Source of the DNA: an uncultured Clostridia bacterium
GTDB lineage: Bacteria; Bacillota; Clostridia; Oscillospirales; Oscillospiraceae
NCBI GenBank assembly: GCA_947177005.1
Contig: CAMWSZ010000152.1
Coordinates: 1-6,950 of the forward strand
Length of the DNA: 6,950 bases
Direction of reading: 5' to 3'
In this document: piece after piece, positions 6,042 to 6,950 of the stretch
Layout: each line of letters begins with the position of its first letter
Numbering within the stretch: position 1 is the stretch's first letter
The notes under the pieces: model-generated
Told to the model about the DNA's origin: nothing
What the model saw: only the letters and a program-made list of their open reading frames with translations
Database searches by the model: none
Made by a program: the position numbers and the translations under genes

Positions 6042-6809
6042 ATGACGCTGTATTTGAAATTTCTGTCCATTCATCTGCGCAGCGCTATGACATACCGGAC
6101 ATCCTTTTTTCTCAATTGTCTGGGACATATGCTCACAACCCTGAACGCCTTTTTCGGCGTGGTTTTTCTGCTCCAGCGGTTCGAGTCCGTTGGCGGCTAT
6201 ACACTGCCGGAGCTGGCCCTGTGTTTTTCCGTGATTCTCGCGGCGTCCGGACTGGCGGAGTGCTTCGGGCGGGGGTTTGACGTCTTTCACCGGCTCCTCG
6301 CGGACGCCCGTTTCGACCGCATCATGGTGCGGCCCCGTTCCCCGGCATTCCAGGTGCTGTGCCAGGAGATCAAACCGGCGGTTTTCGCCCGCTTCCTCAA
6401 CGGCGTGATCTTAGTCATATGGGCCTCCGGCTCCATCGCGTGGACGCCTTGGAAATGGCTGGTGCTGCTTCTCATGATTTTCTGCGGCGCGGCGGTATTT
6501 TTCGGGATGTATCTTATCAACGCAGCCATCTGCTTCTTCACGCTGGAGCACGTGGAGACACTGAATATCTTCACCGACGGCCCCCGTGAATACGGTAAAT
6601 ATCCCTTTGGCATCTACGGAAAAAGTGTTCTGTATGTTTTGACGTTTGTGGTGCCGCTGGCGCTGGTCCAGCACTGGCCCCTCCAGTATTTGCTGGACCG
6701 CGGTCCGGCGTGGTACGGCGCACTGCCGTTAGCGGCGCTGCTGTTCCTGCTGCCCTGCGCGGGACTTTGGCGTCTGGGTGTACGGCACTACTGCTCTACA
6801 GGTTCCTGA
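6042..6809 (+). CDS. ABC-2 type exporter, permease subunit 2 (COG3694-like, ABC2_membrane_6 family)
   Basis: This 255-residue membrane protein is the second half of the permease pair. Hydrophobic segments lie at about 24-45, 56-73, 120-134, 138-168, 196-210 and 225-245. Recognisable family motifs are FDRIMVRPRSPAFQVL (91-106, the counterpart of the LARP loop in permease 1), FTDGPREYGKYPFGIYG (177-193), and the C-terminal YCSTGS (250-255), which matches the Y-x-STGS ending common in COG3694 proteins. The ATG follows the previous stop by only three bases (GCT), with a G-rich run (GGGGGG, 6029-6034) as a probable weak Shine-Dalgarno, so translation is likely coupled to permease 1. The family is uncharacterised; export of a small or lipophilic compound is only inferred. 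Confidence 0.9.
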   Translation: MTLYLKFLSIHLRSAMTYRTSFFLNCLGHMLTTLNAFFGVVFLLQRFESVGGYTLPELALCFSVILAASGLAECFGRGFDVFHRLLADARFDRIMVRPRSPAFQVLCQEIKPAVFARFLNGVILVIWASGSIAWTPWKWLVLLLMIFCGAAVFFGMYLINAAICFFTLEHVETLNIFTDGPREYGKYPFGIYGKSVLYVLTFVVPLALVQHWPLQYLLDRGPAWYGALPLAALLFLLPCAGLWRLGVRHYCSTGS

Positions 6810-6813
6810 ACGC

Positions 6814-6863
6814 AAAAAAAATCACCTCACCCGCATCAAACGAGTGAGGTGACTGCAATTTTT
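6814..6863. terminator. Intrinsic hairpin terminator between convergent genes
   Basis: TCACCTCAC (6822-6830) pairs perfectly with GTGAGGTGA (6844-6852), 9 bp, with an inner CG/CG pair possible. On the minus strand the stem is followed at once by eight T residues (A8 at 6814-6821), a canonical terminator for the convergent gene ending at 6862. On the plus strand a T5 run (6859-6863) comes six bases after the stem, so it may end the ABC operon less efficiently. It is the only terminator-like structure after the operon. Confidence 0.9.
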
Positions 6864-6950
6864 AACGCCGGCCTCCGCCGAATCCTCCGCCCCGGGAACC
6901 GCCTCCGCTGAAGCCCCCGCCGCCGCGGGACCCTCCGCCAAAGCCACCCC
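6862..6950 (-). CDS. C-terminal end of a convergent gene with a glycine-rich tail (5' part beyond window)
   Basis: The minus frame is open from the window edge to TAA (6864-6862), 28 codons plus stop. It encodes a tail made almost only of Gly, with spaced Phe, Ser and Arg in GGFGGGSR-like units, ending GGGFGGGRR. It lies directly before the hairpin terminator with a T8 tract, which supports a real gene end. Gly/Phe/Ser-rich tails like this end several membrane-bound or secreted families, including TPM-domain (YgcG-like) and DUF2207 proteins, but the domain that would identify it is outside the window. The plus-strand reading of this GC-rich stretch has no supporting features. Confidence 0.75.
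   Translation of the reverse strand, partial: GGFGGGSRGGGGFSGGGSRGGGFGGGRR

Noticed and set aside
1..6950. CRISPR array, tRNA/rRNA genes, insertion sequence or prophage parts
   Set aside because: No spaced identical repeats, cloverleaf, transposase, or terminal inverted repeats with target duplication were seen. The repeats present are protein-coding B-repeats.

Overview
The window looks like a chromosomal segment of a moderately GC-rich gut-type Firmicute (Clostridia, probably Oscillospiraceae or a relative). This is inferred from the strong AGGAGG-type ribosome binding sites, a consensus sigma-A promoter, GC-rich transporter genes, and a large secreted protein whose signal peptide (MTKKR…LSLLP…WAA) and domain mix are common in that group. 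No species can be named from sequence alone.

Layout. (1) Positions 3980 to 1, minus strand: one uninterrupted reading frame of 1326 codons that runs off the left edge. It encodes a secreted or cell-surface protein: signal peptide, a beta-helix-like region with GGAGIGG/GGAAIGNG motifs, then a tandem array of InlB-type B-repeats (Listeria-Bacteroides repeat, Flg_new). The gene has no stop codon inside the window, so its start, ribosome binding site and repeats are the main evidence. All plus-strand ORFs in this stretch are antisense shadows. (2) Positions 3981-4426: a divergent intergenic region with a moderate minus-strand promoter for the surface protein, a perfect TTGACA-17-TATAAT plus-strand promoter, and a leader of about 180 nt rich in potential RNA helices. 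(3) Positions 4427-6809, plus strand: a tight three-gene operon for an ABC-2 type exporter, an ATPase (COG4586-like) and two different membrane subunits (COG4587-like and COG3694-like, ABC2_membrane_6 type). (4) Positions 6810-6863: a strong hairpin terminator, best suited to minus-strand transcription. (5) Positions 6862-6950, minus strand: the last 28 codons plus stop of a convergent gene with a glycine-rich C-terminal tail.

The three ABC genes should form one complex, with one ATPase dimer and a heterodimer of the two permeases. The substrate is not known for this family and nothing here identifies it. The surface protein is transcribed divergently from the exporter; a functional link is possible but not shown.

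Most worth a second look: the structured exporter leader, where two mutually exclusive helices compete for bases next to or within the Shine-Dalgarno; the composition break inside the surface-protein gene (AT-rich middle, GC-rich ends); and the stepwise shortening of its B-repeats from about 127 to 77 residues.
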